NCBI GenBank assembly: GCA_023399215.1
Contig: JAEWQJ010000026.1
Coordinates: 124,001-188,000 of the forward strand
Origin: Methanobacteriota archaeon
Lineage (GTDB): Archaea; Halobacteriota; Methanosarcinia; Methanosarcinales; Methanosarcinaceae
Reading direction: 5' to 3'
Length of the DNA: 64,000 nucleotides
A model generated the notes under the pieces. That model did no database searches. It was not told where the DNA came from and saw nothing but the letters and a program-made list of their open reading frames with translations. Below, one piece after another: positions 34,724-43,412 of the stretch. Position numbers and translations under genes: made by a program. Positions within the stretch are counted from its first letter, which is position 1. Each line of letters begins with the position of its first letter.

Positions 34724-35131
34724 ATGAAGATCCGAGTGGTTAGTTCAAGAGAAGAAATCTTTACACTTAACCCAAATGAGCGCATTGTTCACCTGGCCTT
34801 CAGGCCATCGAACAAAGACGTTTTGGGCCTGGTTGAGACCTGCCCGAAAATTGAGGTAATTCAGTTGCCAAAATCCTATATGGCTACAGTTTCAAAATCC
34901 ATAGAAATGTTCCTTGAGATGCAGAGAATCCAACTCATTGAAGGCGACGTCTGGGGCCACAGGAAAGATATAAACGAGTATTACACGATTCCAACCTCAG
35001 TGACTGAAAAAATAAAGGAAATGAGATCCGAAGGTATGTCCACTGAGGATATTGAAGCGAAGATTTCAAGAGAAAATATGCTTAACCCTGAAATGGTCGC
35101 TTATATCATAACCAAGGAATCCGCAGCCTGA
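34724..35131 (+). CDS. DUF1699 family protein, copy 1
   Basis: 135 residues. Belongs to DUF1699, small archaeal proteins of unknown function. MKIRVVSSREEIFTLNPNER opens it; NERIVHLAFRPSNKD, CPKIEVIQLPKSY, SIEMFLEMQ and EGDVWGHRKDINEYYT are shared almost word for word with the copies at 44815 and 46091. The C-terminal third (VTEKIKEMRSEGMSTEDIEA) is a helical segment resembling a winged-helix-type region and varies between copies. No membrane segment. Role unknown; three diverged copies in one window suggest related but distinct tasks. Confidence 0.9.
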   Translation: MKIRVVSSREEIFTLNPNERIVHLAFRPSNKDVLGLVETCPKIEVIQLPKSYMATVSKSIEMFLEMQRIQLIEGDVWGHRKDINEYYTIPTSVTEKIKEMRSEGMSTEDIEAKISRENMLNPEMVAYIITKESAA

Positions 35132-35511
35132 ATTTGGACTGGATAAAATACACTACAAGGCATTTCACTGGAGATTGAACCGCAAAGGCGTTGAATCTTT
35201 CGCGTTCTCGCGATCTGATCTCCGGCTTAAATCTTCTACTAGAGAAGGCTTATGCCCGGAGAAAGTAGGAAACCCTGAAAACATAATTGAGATCCACTTT
35301 TTAAGAGGATTTCTTATTTATTAACTTATTTTGCTACATTTTTTAAGAGATTTAGAATCTGGGTAGAAATTGGGATTCCCAGAGTTGCTGTCAATACTAA
35401 CTGGAAAACAAGTTTTTATACACTCTCTGATTTTTATAAATCAGTGCATCACCAATTTACATTTTTTCCCTAACCTTAAATACCTTAAATATTATTTCCT
35501 CAAGGATTTAC
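35132..35511. other. Spacer with possible RNA structure
   Basis: Bases 35170-35265 are less AT-rich than usual. They contain nested stems (ctccgg-c ... gcccggag, around an inner cttct-actag-agaag) and the sequence aaccgcaaaggcg...tttcgcgttctcgcg, which resembles dispersed intergenic repeats. Either a structured leader or RNA, or a repeat. Confidence 0.3.
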
Positions 35512-36531
35512 GTGATTTCTAAAAAACTGATTGATCTTGGTGTTCTGGCGCTCAGGCAGCGTAATTCTCGCGGGACATTTAAACCGCATATCTCTCTTCG
35601 GTTTAGGGATAACGCCGGGAACTTGCGCACCTTTTCCATTGATACTACCAGGACAGTTGGAAAGCGTCCCCAGCCCGATGCTTATCTGATTACCCATGCC
35701 CATTCCGACCACAACGGAAAATCGGCTATGCTCTCCCCTAATGCCGTTTGTACGGAAAAAACTGCAGTGGCGCTTGAAATCAGGCACGACAGAAAATATG
35801 CAGGCAGCATGTGCAGGCTTGGGGATGAAATCGACATCGAAGGAACAAAGGTAAAGACATTCCCTACGGAACATACCGCAGGTGCGAGTGCTTTTTACTG
35901 GGAAAACGATGTAGGGACAAAGATTCTGGTTACAGGCGACGTCAAAGATGCAAGCAGCCTTCCTCCCTGTGATGTCCTTATCACTGAAGCTAACTACGGC
36001 GACCCTGCTGATCCCTCCTGCCATTTTACAGATGACCTTGAAAGCATGAAATCTGCGCTTTTCGAAAAAGGGCCTGTAGCCTTTGGAGCGTATGAATTTG
36101 GAAAGGCCCAGCGTGCAGTTGAACTCATAAGAAGCTTTGGATATGACGACGCCATCTGTATGGAGGCAAGGACAAGGGCTCTTACCCGCAGCATGCTTGA
36201 GGATGCCGGGAAGCTGGCAGGGCTTGACTCCGGAGAAGGTGACGGGGTTTTCATAGTTGCTCCCTGGAACCTTGACAAGTTACCCTGGAACATGAAAAAA
36301 TACGTTTTAAGTTGCCGCATGGATTATCCTTACCCAACAATCAGGATAAGCGACCATCTTGATGCTTGCGGACTTGAAGATATGGTCAGAAAGCTTTCTC
36401 CTGAAGTCACTCTTGTCTATCACCCAGGAGGGAATAGGCCTTCAAAATTCTCAAAACATTTAAATTCGATAGGAATTGATTCGATATCTATAGATCAGAT
36501 CGGTAATGTTTTAAGTAATGAATTTATTTAA
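35512..36531 (+). CDS. Metallo-beta-lactamase-fold exonuclease-like protein
   Basis: 339 residues. AYLITHAHSDHNGKS is the HxHxDH zinc signature; PTEHTAGASAF, ILVTGDVKD and LITEANYGD continue the beta-lactamase core, and the C-terminal part (IRISDHLDACGLEDMV, VTLVYHPGGN) resembles the beta-CASP-type nuclease layout of DNA-ligase-associated or RNA 3'-processing exonucleases. Predicted metal-dependent nuclease; whether RNA or DNA is cut is unknown. Start GTG at 35512. No neighbour in the same transcription unit. Confidence 0.8.
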   Translation: MISKKLIDLGVLALRQRNSRGTFKPHISLRFRDNAGNLRTFSIDTTRTVGKRPQPDAYLITHAHSDHNGKSAMLSPNAVCTEKTAVALEIRHDRKYAGSMCRLGDEIDIEGTKVKTFPTEHTAGASAFYWENDVGTKILVTGDVKDASSLPPCDVLITEANYGDPADPSCHFTDDLESMKSALFEKGPVAFGAYEFGKAQRAVELIRSFGYDDAICMEARTRALTRSMLEDAGKLAGLDSGEGDGVFIVAPWNLDKLPWNMKKYVLSCRMDYPYPTIRISDHLDACGLEDMVRKLSPEVTLVYHPGGNRPSKFSKHLNSIGIDSISIDQIGNVLSNEFI

Positions 36532-36722
36532 AGCTGTGAAATCCAGTCTTAATATTAATCTTAACAATTCAATTTCGAGAACCTTGTATCAAAAACTAAC
36601 TCCAAGGATTTAAGTCCGTATTGTAATTCAAGAATCTTATTTCAGCAAAAAATTATAATTACCTGATATATAATTTGATTCTAATAATTTAAATACAATG
36701 ATTTTAATCTGAGATCTCAAAT

Positions 36723-36864
36723 CTGCAAATCAAAATCTTATGTATAAATCAATATATTATCCGCAAAAAGTCTGCAAATTAAAATCTTATGTACAAATCA
36801 ATATCTTATCCGCAAATTAAAATCTTATGTACAATCAATATCTTATCTGCAAATTAAAATCTTA
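36723..36864. repeat. Degenerate tandem repeat, about 36-48 nt units
   Basis: Three and a half units of (c)tgcaaattaaaatcttatg tacaaatcaatatcttatcc in the spacer before the EMC6-like gene. The unit length varies from 36 to 49 nt. Confidence 0.8.
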
Positions 36865-36953
36865 CAACTCAGGTCTAATTTTATAACTGAGATTAGATTC
36901 TGACTACGATTACATCCCGGGAATGTTAATTGCCGTTCAGGAGAGTATACAGG

Positions 36954-37367
36954 TTGAGTAAGCAAAATCCGAAGTCAAAGTCCAGAAAGGAACCTGCAAA
37001 AATAGCAGAGGCTAGTTCAGAAGTTCCTGCAGCAAAGATTGAGACTCCAGAGAAGAAGACTTTTATCAAGGAAAGGACGCCTGAGGAAAAACAAAAGGAG
37101 CATAGGGACGGAGTTGTAAAGACGGTAGTAGCCGCATTACTTGGCACAATAGCAGGGATTTTATGTTTCCACCTGTACGGGGCCGGAGAAGATCGGATCT
37201 GGTATGCTGTACTTACAATCGTCATCGGGCTTACGTATTACATACAGAAGTTTCTCTATCCTCAAATCAAGATCAATACAAAGGAGTTCAAATTCAAGGA
37301 CTGGTTCTACGTAGAGTTTATAGTCGTTGATTTCTTCCTTATCGTCTGGACTCTCCTCCTGAATTAA
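36954..37367 (+). CDS. EMC6-like membrane protein
   Basis: 137 residues. A Lys/Ala/Glu-rich cytoplasmic N-terminus (to about 60) is followed by hydrophobic helices: VVKTVVAALLGTIAGILCF, YAVLTIVIGLTYYIQKF and YVEFIVVDFFLIVWTLLLN. The block KFKDWFYVEFIVVDFF before the C-terminal WTLLLN is typical of the archaeal EMC6-like family, relatives of the Oxa1/EMC membrane-insertion apparatus. Probably helps insert membrane proteins (inferred). Start: TTG at 36954 lies nine bases after aggaga; the frame stays open upstream to 36930. A hairpin follows the stop. Confidence 0.8.
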   Translation: MSKQNPKSKSRKEPAKIAEASSEVPAAKIETPEKKTFIKERTPEEKQKEHRDGVVKTVVAALLGTIAGILCFHLYGAGEDRIWYAVLTIVIGLTYYIQKFLYPQIKINTKEFKFKDWFYVEFIVVDFFLIVWTLLLN

Positions 37368-37388
37368 GGTCTTATTTCCTGAACTGCA

Positions 37389-37417
37389 AAAAGGCTCTCT
37401 AAATTTAAGGGCCTTTT
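37389..37417 (+). terminator. Hairpin after the EMC6-like gene
   Basis: aaaaggc and gccttttata arms around a short loop, 22 bp after the stop; the second arm is followed by a T-rich stretch. Possible terminator. Confidence 0.5.
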
Positions 37418-37456
37418 ATACAGCCTTTTTATCACAGGTTTTTACCTTTTTGATTT

Positions 37457-37676
37457 ACCCAATTCCAGCATTGTTCGTTATTTCATTAAACTCTGTATAC
37501 TGAGTTTTGTGCTTGTAATAGTCCAACGATTCATATCCCAACGCAGGAATCTTATAACCGACAAATCCTGTATCTGTTGTTCGGGTCCTCTTCTAATTGT
37601 AGCAACAAGTTTAAGTCGATGTGAATACGCTCTTCCGTTTTCGGAAAAGGTGCAGATGTTGTCCGAGTTCATTTGC
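37457..37676 (-). pseudogene. Frameshifted gene remnant, unidentified
   Basis: Two minus-strand frames join into a plausible protein: RIHIDLNLLLQLEEDPNNRY, a frameshift, then GYKIPALGYESLDYYKHKTQ and YTEFNEITNNAGIG before TAA. No start codon. It lies right behind the truncated hydrolase on the same strand but in another frame, and its family is not recognised. Confidence 0.5.
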
Positions 37677-37681
37677 TGTTC

Positions 37682-38134
37682 TTAACTCTGATCAATCTGT
37701 TCTGCAGAATTCCATTCCTTAAATGTATTGCATATCTCTGGGGCGTACTCATTGTACAGGTAGTGTGATCCATTGAACACTATCAGTTTGTTTTTGTCAT
37801 TGTTGCCGAACTGCTCTATGTGTTTCTCTTTCCAACCTGGTGTTGTTTCCACGTTTTCTGAGGATATGAAAAAGAGGACAGGGACATTATTTGGGAATTT
37901 CATACCTGAGAGCTTATTGCAATTATCTTCCAACATTTCCATTTCGTTCATAGCGTCCTGAGATAGCAGTCTGTTCAGGTACATCTTTCGCAGAAGTTCC
38001 TGTTCTTCCTCTGAACGTTGATACCCAGATGCCTCAGGTATTATACTTGAAGGATCAATTACTGAGAGAAGTCTGATTATTCCAAGATTATTCAATGTAC
38101 GAAGCGTATTTCCATAATTTAGACTTTCCTGCAT
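37682..38134 (-). pseudogene. Truncated alpha/beta hydrolase (C-terminal half)
   Basis: 150 codons encode the cap and C-terminal part of an alpha/beta-hydrolase-fold protein: VPVLFFISSENVETTPGWKE is the late beta strand with the acid-residue region, and NGSHYLYNEYAPEICNTF holds the catalytic His. The nucleophile elbow GxSxG and about 110 N-terminal residues are missing; the frame continues upstream without start to a TAG near 38187. It may be translated from the ATG at 38134, but cannot be an active hydrolase. Confidence 0.65.
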
Positions 38135-38189
38135 GGATACTTCCAGGTCGTCTTCAAACGTGCCTTTAAGAGGTCGGTGAAATTTATAT

Positions 38190-38307
38190 GGCTAAGAAAA
38201 CAGTGGTTATAAACGATGACAGCGTAGGTCCGTAACTGGTTGATGCAATACTAAGAGTAACTAATAGAGCAGGCACCAATGACGATGTTTCCATTACTAT
38301 ATGAAAG
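38190..38307 (+). pseudogene. Small broken reading frame
   Basis: ATG GCT AAG AAA... reads MAKKTVVINDDSVGP, a TAA, then in the same frame LVDAILRVTNRAGTNDDVSI before TGA. It might be the start of a lost gene. The in-frame TAA cannot be read as pyrrolysine (which uses TAG). Weak signal. Confidence 0.3.
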
Positions 38308-38549
38308 ACCCAGCCATAACTATATGAAAGACCAGTCGTATTTCAGGTGTCAGGATCTCAAGTATGCTTTTCAGGAAGAAAAGAGACACAACTTCGATAT
38401 GATGTGAAAAGAAAGCTGAGAATTTAGGTATTTTTGAGTGTTTGAGATAGATTTACGATAGTTAGAACAAAAAGGAGACAAGATGAGAAAAACACTGAGT
38501 TTAAATCAACAGCTTGTTTTCTAAGGTATTTATGTTTCTTTTTGTATCC

Positions 38550-38711
38550 TTTCAAGTAATTGCTATTTATACATGTAATATATTCTCAAGTAATTGCTAT
38601 TTATACATGTAATATCTTCTCAAGTAATTGCTTTATACGTGCAATATCTTCTCAAGTAATTGCTTTATACGTGCAATATTTTCTCAAATAATGCTTTATA
38701 TGTAAAATATG
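38550..38711. repeat. Tandem repeat, 5 x about 33 nt
   Basis: Units of ttctcaagtaattgctttat plus acgtgcaatatc (32-34 nt), the last degenerate, upstream of the ABCE1 gene. Confidence 0.9.
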
Positions 38712-38764
38712 CTTTCAACATACCAAACATTGCATTATCAATACTGCTCTGCTGTGAGAATCAT

Positions 38765-38848
38765 TCTTTGCTATAGCAAATATTTACATGTTAAGCTCTG
38801 GTTACTTCTTTGCTATAGCAAATATTTACATGTTAAGCTCTGGTCACG
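38765..38848. repeat. Direct repeat, 2 x 42 nt, containing a 14-bp palindrome
   Basis: Two adjacent copies of tctttgctatagcaaatatt tacatgttaagctctggtcac. Each contains the perfect palindrome tttgctatagcaaa (38767-38780 and 38809-38822), 42 bp apart (four helical turns). It lies about 100 bp before the ABCE1 start, so it could be an operator. Confidence 0.85.
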
Positions 38849-38922
38849 CTTGAAATCATAGCAGGCGCTTAATCTAATACTACTTAACAAATTAACGAAA
38901 AACGTAATTTTCGGGGACTATT

Positions 38923-40689
38923 ATGAGAATAGCTATACTTAATAAAGATAAGTGTCAGCCCAGACAGTGTAGTAAGGAGTGCGAGAAATACTGTCCGAGG
39001 GTTCGAACAGGGGATGAGACGATTGTTTTTGAAGAAGACGGAAAGCCCGTAATTTCCGAAGAATTATGTGTGGGTTGCGGAATTTGCGTCCATAAATGCC
39101 CTTTTAAAGCCATCATGATCATAGGGCTTCCTGAAACTCTGACGGAGCCTACTCACAGGTACGGAGAAAACGGTTTTGCTCTCTTCGGGCTGCCTGTACC
39201 CAGGGTAGGAAAAGTAACAGGGATTCTTGGCCCTAACGGGATAGGAAAAAGTACGTCCGTCCAGATCCTTTCAGGAACTTTAATCCCTAATTTCGGACAG
39301 AAAAAAGGCGATTGGGATACTGTGCTTGAACACTATGCCGGAACTGCACTTTATGATTACTTTAAAGATGTTGTAGATGGGAAAGTTCGGGTTTCCCAAA
39401 AACCCCAGTACGTGGACCTCATCCCTAAGGCTTTCAAAGGAAAAACCTCCGAACTGCTCGAAAAAACCGATGAAAGAGGAGTCCTTGATGAGCTTATCGA
39501 CTATCTCGATTTAAAAAGCATAGTTGACAGGAAAATCTCGGAATTAAGCGGTGGAGAGCTGCAGCGTGTGGCAATAGCAGCATGTGCGGCAAAGGACGCT
39601 CAGTTCTACTTCTTTGATGAAATTAGCCCTTACCTTGACATTTACCAGAGGATTAACGTCGCTCGTCTGATCCAGGATATTGCAAAGGACAGGACTGTGC
39701 TCGTAGTAGAGCATGACCTTGCACTCCTGGACATGCTTGCGGACGTCATTCACATCGCCTACGGAGAACCTGCAGGTTTCGGTGTGGTTACTCTTCCGAA
39801 GAGTGTAAGGGTAGGAATCAACCAGTACCTCAAAGGCTATCTCCCTGAAGAAAATATAAGGATCCGGCCTGAGGCCATCAAGTTTGAAGTCCATCCTCCA
39901 AGAGAAGATTACCAATTAAGGTCTATGGTTACCTTTAATGGTTTTTCAAAGAAATTTGGAGACGGCTTCTCCCTGAAAGCCACAGGCGGCAGTCTTCGAG
40001 AAGGCGAGGTGCTCGGGATAGTGGGCCCTAATGGAATAGGAAAATCAACCTTCGTAAAAGTACTTGCAGGAGAAATCAAACCTGATGAGGGCGATCCAGG
40101 CATAGATATCAAAATCTCTTACAAGCCTCAGTATATTAAAGCCGATATCCCTGTACGCGTGCAGGACTTCCTGCGCGGGATCTCAAAGCATTTTGGAACC
40201 AGCTACTACGAGGTAGAGATTTCAAACCCACTCCAGCTTGATAAGATATATGACAACATGCTTACAGACCTTAGTGGTGGAGAACTGCAAAGAGTTGCGA
40301 TTGCAGCCTGCCTTTCTCAGGAAGCTGACCTCTATATCTTGGACGAACCCAGTGCCCATCTGGACGTGGAACAGCGTTCCATGGTCACAAAAGTCCTCGA
40401 CCGCTTTGCCGAAAACAACAACAAGACCGCCCTTGTCGTAGACCACGATATCTACATGATAGATATGCTGAGCCAGAGACTCGTGGTTTTTGAAGGCGAG
40501 CCTTCCGTATACGGTGAAGCGCATGGTCCGTTCAGCATGGAAGACGGTATGAATAGATTCCTGAAAAACCTGGGCATAACTTTCCGTAGGGATGAGGAAA
40601 CAAGGCGTCCACGTGTGAATAATCTGGGCTCAAGGCTTGATAGGGAACAAAAAGAGAGTGGAAATTACTATTACTCAGCAAGTGATTAA
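38923..40689 (+). CDS. Ribosome-recycling ATPase ABCE1 (RNase L inhibitor homologue)
   Basis: 588 residues. It splits ribosomes into subunits after termination. N-terminal ferredoxin-like domain with two 4Fe-4S motifs (KCQPRQCSKECEKYCPRVRT and CVGCGICVHKCPF). Two ABC modules: Walker A GPNGIGKSTSVQ and GPNGIGKSTFVK, with ABC signatures LSGGELQRVAIAA twice and Walker B FFDEISPYL and LDEPSAHLD. Hinge region between. ATG at 38923 preceded by ggggac. The protein is always of this size in archaea. A doubled palindrome lies upstream. Confidence 0.97.
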   Translation: MRIAILNKDKCQPRQCSKECEKYCPRVRTGDETIVFEEDGKPVISEELCVGCGICVHKCPFKAIMIIGLPETLTEPTHRYGENGFALFGLPVPRVGKVTGILGPNGIGKSTSVQILSGTLIPNFGQKKGDWDTVLEHYAGTALYDYFKDVVDGKVRVSQKPQYVDLIPKAFKGKTSELLEKTDERGVLDELIDYLDLKSIVDRKISELSGGELQRVAIAACAAKDAQFYFFDEISPYLDIYQRINVARLIQDIAKDRTVLVVEHDLALLDMLADVIHIAYGEPAGFGVVTLPKSVRVGINQYLKGYLPEENIRIRPEAIKFEVHPPREDYQLRSMVTFNGFSKKFGDGFSLKATGGSLREGEVLGIVGPNGIGKSTFVKVLAGEIKPDEGDPGIDIKISYKPQYIKADIPVRVQDFLRGISKHFGTSYYEVEISNPLQLDKIYDNMLTDLSGGELQRVAIAACLSQEADLYILDEPSAHLDVEQRSMVTKVLDRFAENNNKTALVVDHDIYMIDMLSQRLVVFEGEPSVYGEAHGPFSMEDGMNRFLKNLGITFRRDEETRRPRVNNLGSRLDREQKESGNYYYSASD

Positions 40690-40706
40690 ATTCTTTATCT
40701 CTAAAT

Positions 40707-40776
40707 GATATCTAGTAAGTGATGTCCAGTAAGTGATATCCAGTAAGTGATGTCCAGTAAGTGATATATAGTAGAT
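40707..40776. repeat. Tandem repeat, 5 x 14 nt
   Basis: Five copies of gat(a/g)tccagtaagt, the last degenerate, between ABCE1 and hel308. Alternating copies differ at one position (gatatcc / gatgtcc). Confidence 0.92.
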
Positions 40777-40905
40777 CACGTTCAAAAAATCTCAATGAAT
40801 CTGGGTTCCCTTAACAGAGGACTCAGATTTTGAAGATAAGATTTTTCGATACTGGCGTACAATTCCAAAATAGTTTTTATCCAATGTGTGAGTGTCTGAT
40901 TTTCA

Positions 40906-43095
40906 ATGAAGATAGAAAGTCTCGATCTGCCCGATGAAGTAAAGCAGTTTTATCTCGATTCTGGAATTATGGAACTTTATCCTCCTCAGGCCGAAGCCGT
41001 GGAAAAAGGGCTGCTTGAAGGAAGGAACTTGCTTGCTGCAATCCCTACAGCTTCAGGGAAGACTCTTCTTGCCGAGCTTGCAATGTTGAAGTCCATCCTT
41101 GCAGGAGGAAAGGCGCTCTATATCGTGCCTCTCAGAGCTCTTGCTTCCGAGAAATTCAGGCGATTTAGGGAGTTTTCAGAACTTGGAATAAGGGTCGGGA
41201 TCTCTACAGGGGACTATGACCTGCGGGACGAGGGACTCGGAGTAAACGACATTATTGTTGCAACCTCAGAGAAAACCGATTCCCTGCTCAGAAACGAGAC
41301 CGCCTGGATGCAGGAAATTTCGGTTGTTGTGGCAGACGAAGCGCATCTTATAGACTCGCCGGACAGGGGTCCTACGCTTGAGGTTACCCTTGCAAAGCTT
41401 CGGAAAATGAATCCTTCCTGCCAGATCCTTGCATTATCTGCAACTGTCGGGAATGCCGATGAACTCGCAGCCTGGCTGGAAGCCGAGCTTGTAGTCAGTG
41501 AATGGAGGCCTACTGAGCTTCTTGAGGGAGTATTCTTTAATGGGACCTTCTATTGCAAAGATCAGGAAAAAACTGTTGAGCAACCCACAAAAGACGATTC
41601 TGTAAACCTTGCGCTGGATACCCTCAAAAAAGACGGGCAGTGCCTGGTTTTTGAAAGCAGCAGAAAAAACTGCATGGCTTTTGCAAAAAAAGCAGCTTCA
41701 ACTGTTAAAAAGACGCTCTCAGCAGAAGATAGGAATGTACTTGCAGGAATTGCAGACGAGATCCTTGAGAACAGTGAAACCGATACTTCAACAAACCTCG
41801 CAGCCTGTATTCGTTCAGGCACGGCTTTTCACCATGCAGGCCTTACCACACCTTTAAGAGAACTTGTGGAAGACGGTTTCAGGGCCGGAAAGATAAAGTT
41901 GATTTCGAGCACGCCTACTCTCGCAGCCGGGCTCAACCTGCCTGCTCGGCGTGTAATTATCCGAAATTATCGGCGCTATTCCTCTGAAGACGGAATGCAG
42001 CCTATTCCTGTGCTCGAATATAAACAGATGGCAGGCAGGGCAGGCAGGCCGAGGCTTGACCCGTACGGAGAAGCCGTACTTGTTGCAAAATCATATAAGG
42101 AGTTTGTTTTCCTTTTTGAAAACTATATCGAAGCCAACGCCGAAGATATCTGGTCCAAACTCGGAACTGAAAATGCTCTCAGGACCCATGTGCTCTCTAC
42201 GATCTCTAACGGTTTTGCGCGGACATATGATGAACTCATGGATTTTCTTGAGGCAACATTTTTCGCTTTTCAGTACTCGAATTTCGGGCTTTCTACGGTT
42301 GTGAACGAATGCCTTAACTTTTTGCGTCAGGAAGGGATGCTTGAGAAAGACGATGCTCTTATCCCTACAAGCTTCGGAAAACTTGTCTCAAGGCTCTATA
42401 TTGACCCCCTGTCAGCCGCCAGGATTGCAAAGGGCCTGAAAGGGGCAAAGAGCCTGAGTGAGCTTACCCTGCTGCATCTGGTGTGCAGCACACCTGATAT
42501 GCGCCTGCTTTACATGCGGAGCCATGATTATCAGGATATTAACGATTATGTAATGGCTCATGCGAGCGAGTTTGTAAAGGTGCCCAGTCCCTTCGATACT
42601 ACGGAATATGAATGGTTCCTTGGAGAAGTCAAGACTTCCCTCCTTCTGCTTGACTGGGTCCATGAAAAATCTGAAAACGAGATTTGCTTAAAGTTCGGCA
42701 CCGGGGAAGGTGACATTCATTCAATTGCGGATATTGCGGAATGGATAATGCACGTCACCTCTCAACTTGCCGGGCTCCTTGACCTCAAAGGTGCAAAAGA
42801 AGCCGCAGAACTTGAAAAGAGGATACATTACGGAGCAGCCCCTGAACTTATGGATCTGCTCGATATCAGAGGTATAGGGCGCGTGAGAGCGAGGAAACTC
42901 TATGAGGCAGGCTTCAGATCCTCTGCAGAGCTTGCAGGAGTTGATCCTGAGAAAGTTGCTGCTCTTCTTGGGCCGAAAATTGCAGACCGGATTTTCAAGC
43001 AGATCAGGAGCAAAGGGGCATTTTCTGGAATTATTGAGTCTGAGCCTCCTGAGAAAAGTCCGTCTTCAGGGCAAAAAACAATTAGTGATTATTGA
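40906..43095 (+). CDS. hel308: ATP-dependent DNA helicase Hel308
   Basis: 729 residues, superfamily 2 helicase acting on stalled replication forks (related to PolQ/Hel308 family). N-terminal Q-like MKIESLDLPDEVKQFYLDSG, Walker A PTASGKTLLAEL, DEAH box VVADEAHLIDSPDRGPTLE, ALSATVGN, SSTPTLAAGLNLPARRV and KQMAGRAGRPRLD are in order. The C-terminus has the winged-helix and ratchet regions and a HhH (LLDIRGIGRVRARKLYEAGF) that contacts DNA. ATG at 40906; length normal for the family. Confidence 0.96.
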   Translation: MKIESLDLPDEVKQFYLDSGIMELYPPQAEAVEKGLLEGRNLLAAIPTASGKTLLAELAMLKSILAGGKALYIVPLRALASEKFRRFREFSELGIRVGISTGDYDLRDEGLGVNDIIVATSEKTDSLLRNETAWMQEISVVVADEAHLIDSPDRGPTLEVTLAKLRKMNPSCQILALSATVGNADELAAWLEAELVVSEWRPTELLEGVFFNGTFYCKDQEKTVEQPTKDDSVNLALDTLKKDGQCLVFESSRKNCMAFAKKAASTVKKTLSAEDRNVLAGIADEILENSETDTSTNLAACIRSGTAFHHAGLTTPLRELVEDGFRAGKIKLISSTPTLAAGLNLPARRVIIRNYRRYSSEDGMQPIPVLEYKQMAGRAGRPRLDPYGEAVLVAKSYKEFVFLFENYIEANAEDIWSKLGTENALRTHVLSTISNGFARTYDELMDFLEATFFAFQYSNFGLSTVVNECLNFLRQEGMLEKDDALIPTSFGKLVSRLYIDPLSAARIAKGLKGAKSLSELTLLHLVCSTPDMRLLYMRSHDYQDINDYVMAHASEFVKVPSPFDTTEYEWFLGEVKTSLLLLDWVHEKSENEICLKFGTGEGDIHSIADIAEWIMHVTSQLAGLLDLKGAKEAAELEKRIHYGAAPELMDLLDIRGIGRVRARKLYEAGFRSSAELAGVDPEKVAALLGPKIADRIFKQIRSKGAFSGIIESEPPEKSPSSGQKTISDY

Positions 43096-43412
43096 TTTTA
43101 CCTGCCTTATTTCTTTTAATTTTACAAATCAGAGATTCTTTACGGTTTATCTCTATTAATGGGCCCAGTAAGGGATAAAATATTAAATGAGAGCAGGGAT
43201 TTAATTGAATCGGATTATCGAGTTAACCAATTATCCTCTTATTTGATTCTCAGATTACCGATTACTAATTTGTAGTAGAGTCAGTTTATATTGGATTTGA
43301 GTAGTCAGTTTGTATTGGATTTGAGTAATCAGTTTGTATTGGATTTGAGTAATCAGTTTATATCAAATTTCAGATTTCAACCTGTATCAGGTTCTGTCAG
43401 GTTCTTTCAGAG
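43096..43412. other. Spacer hel308-hisD
   Basis: No gene seen. Repeat array at 43278 occupies about a third of it. Confidence 0.4.
43278..43373. repeat. Tandem repeat, 4 x 24 nt
   Basis: Units of taatcagtttgtattggatt plus tgag, 24 nt, first and last degenerate. Confidence 0.88.
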
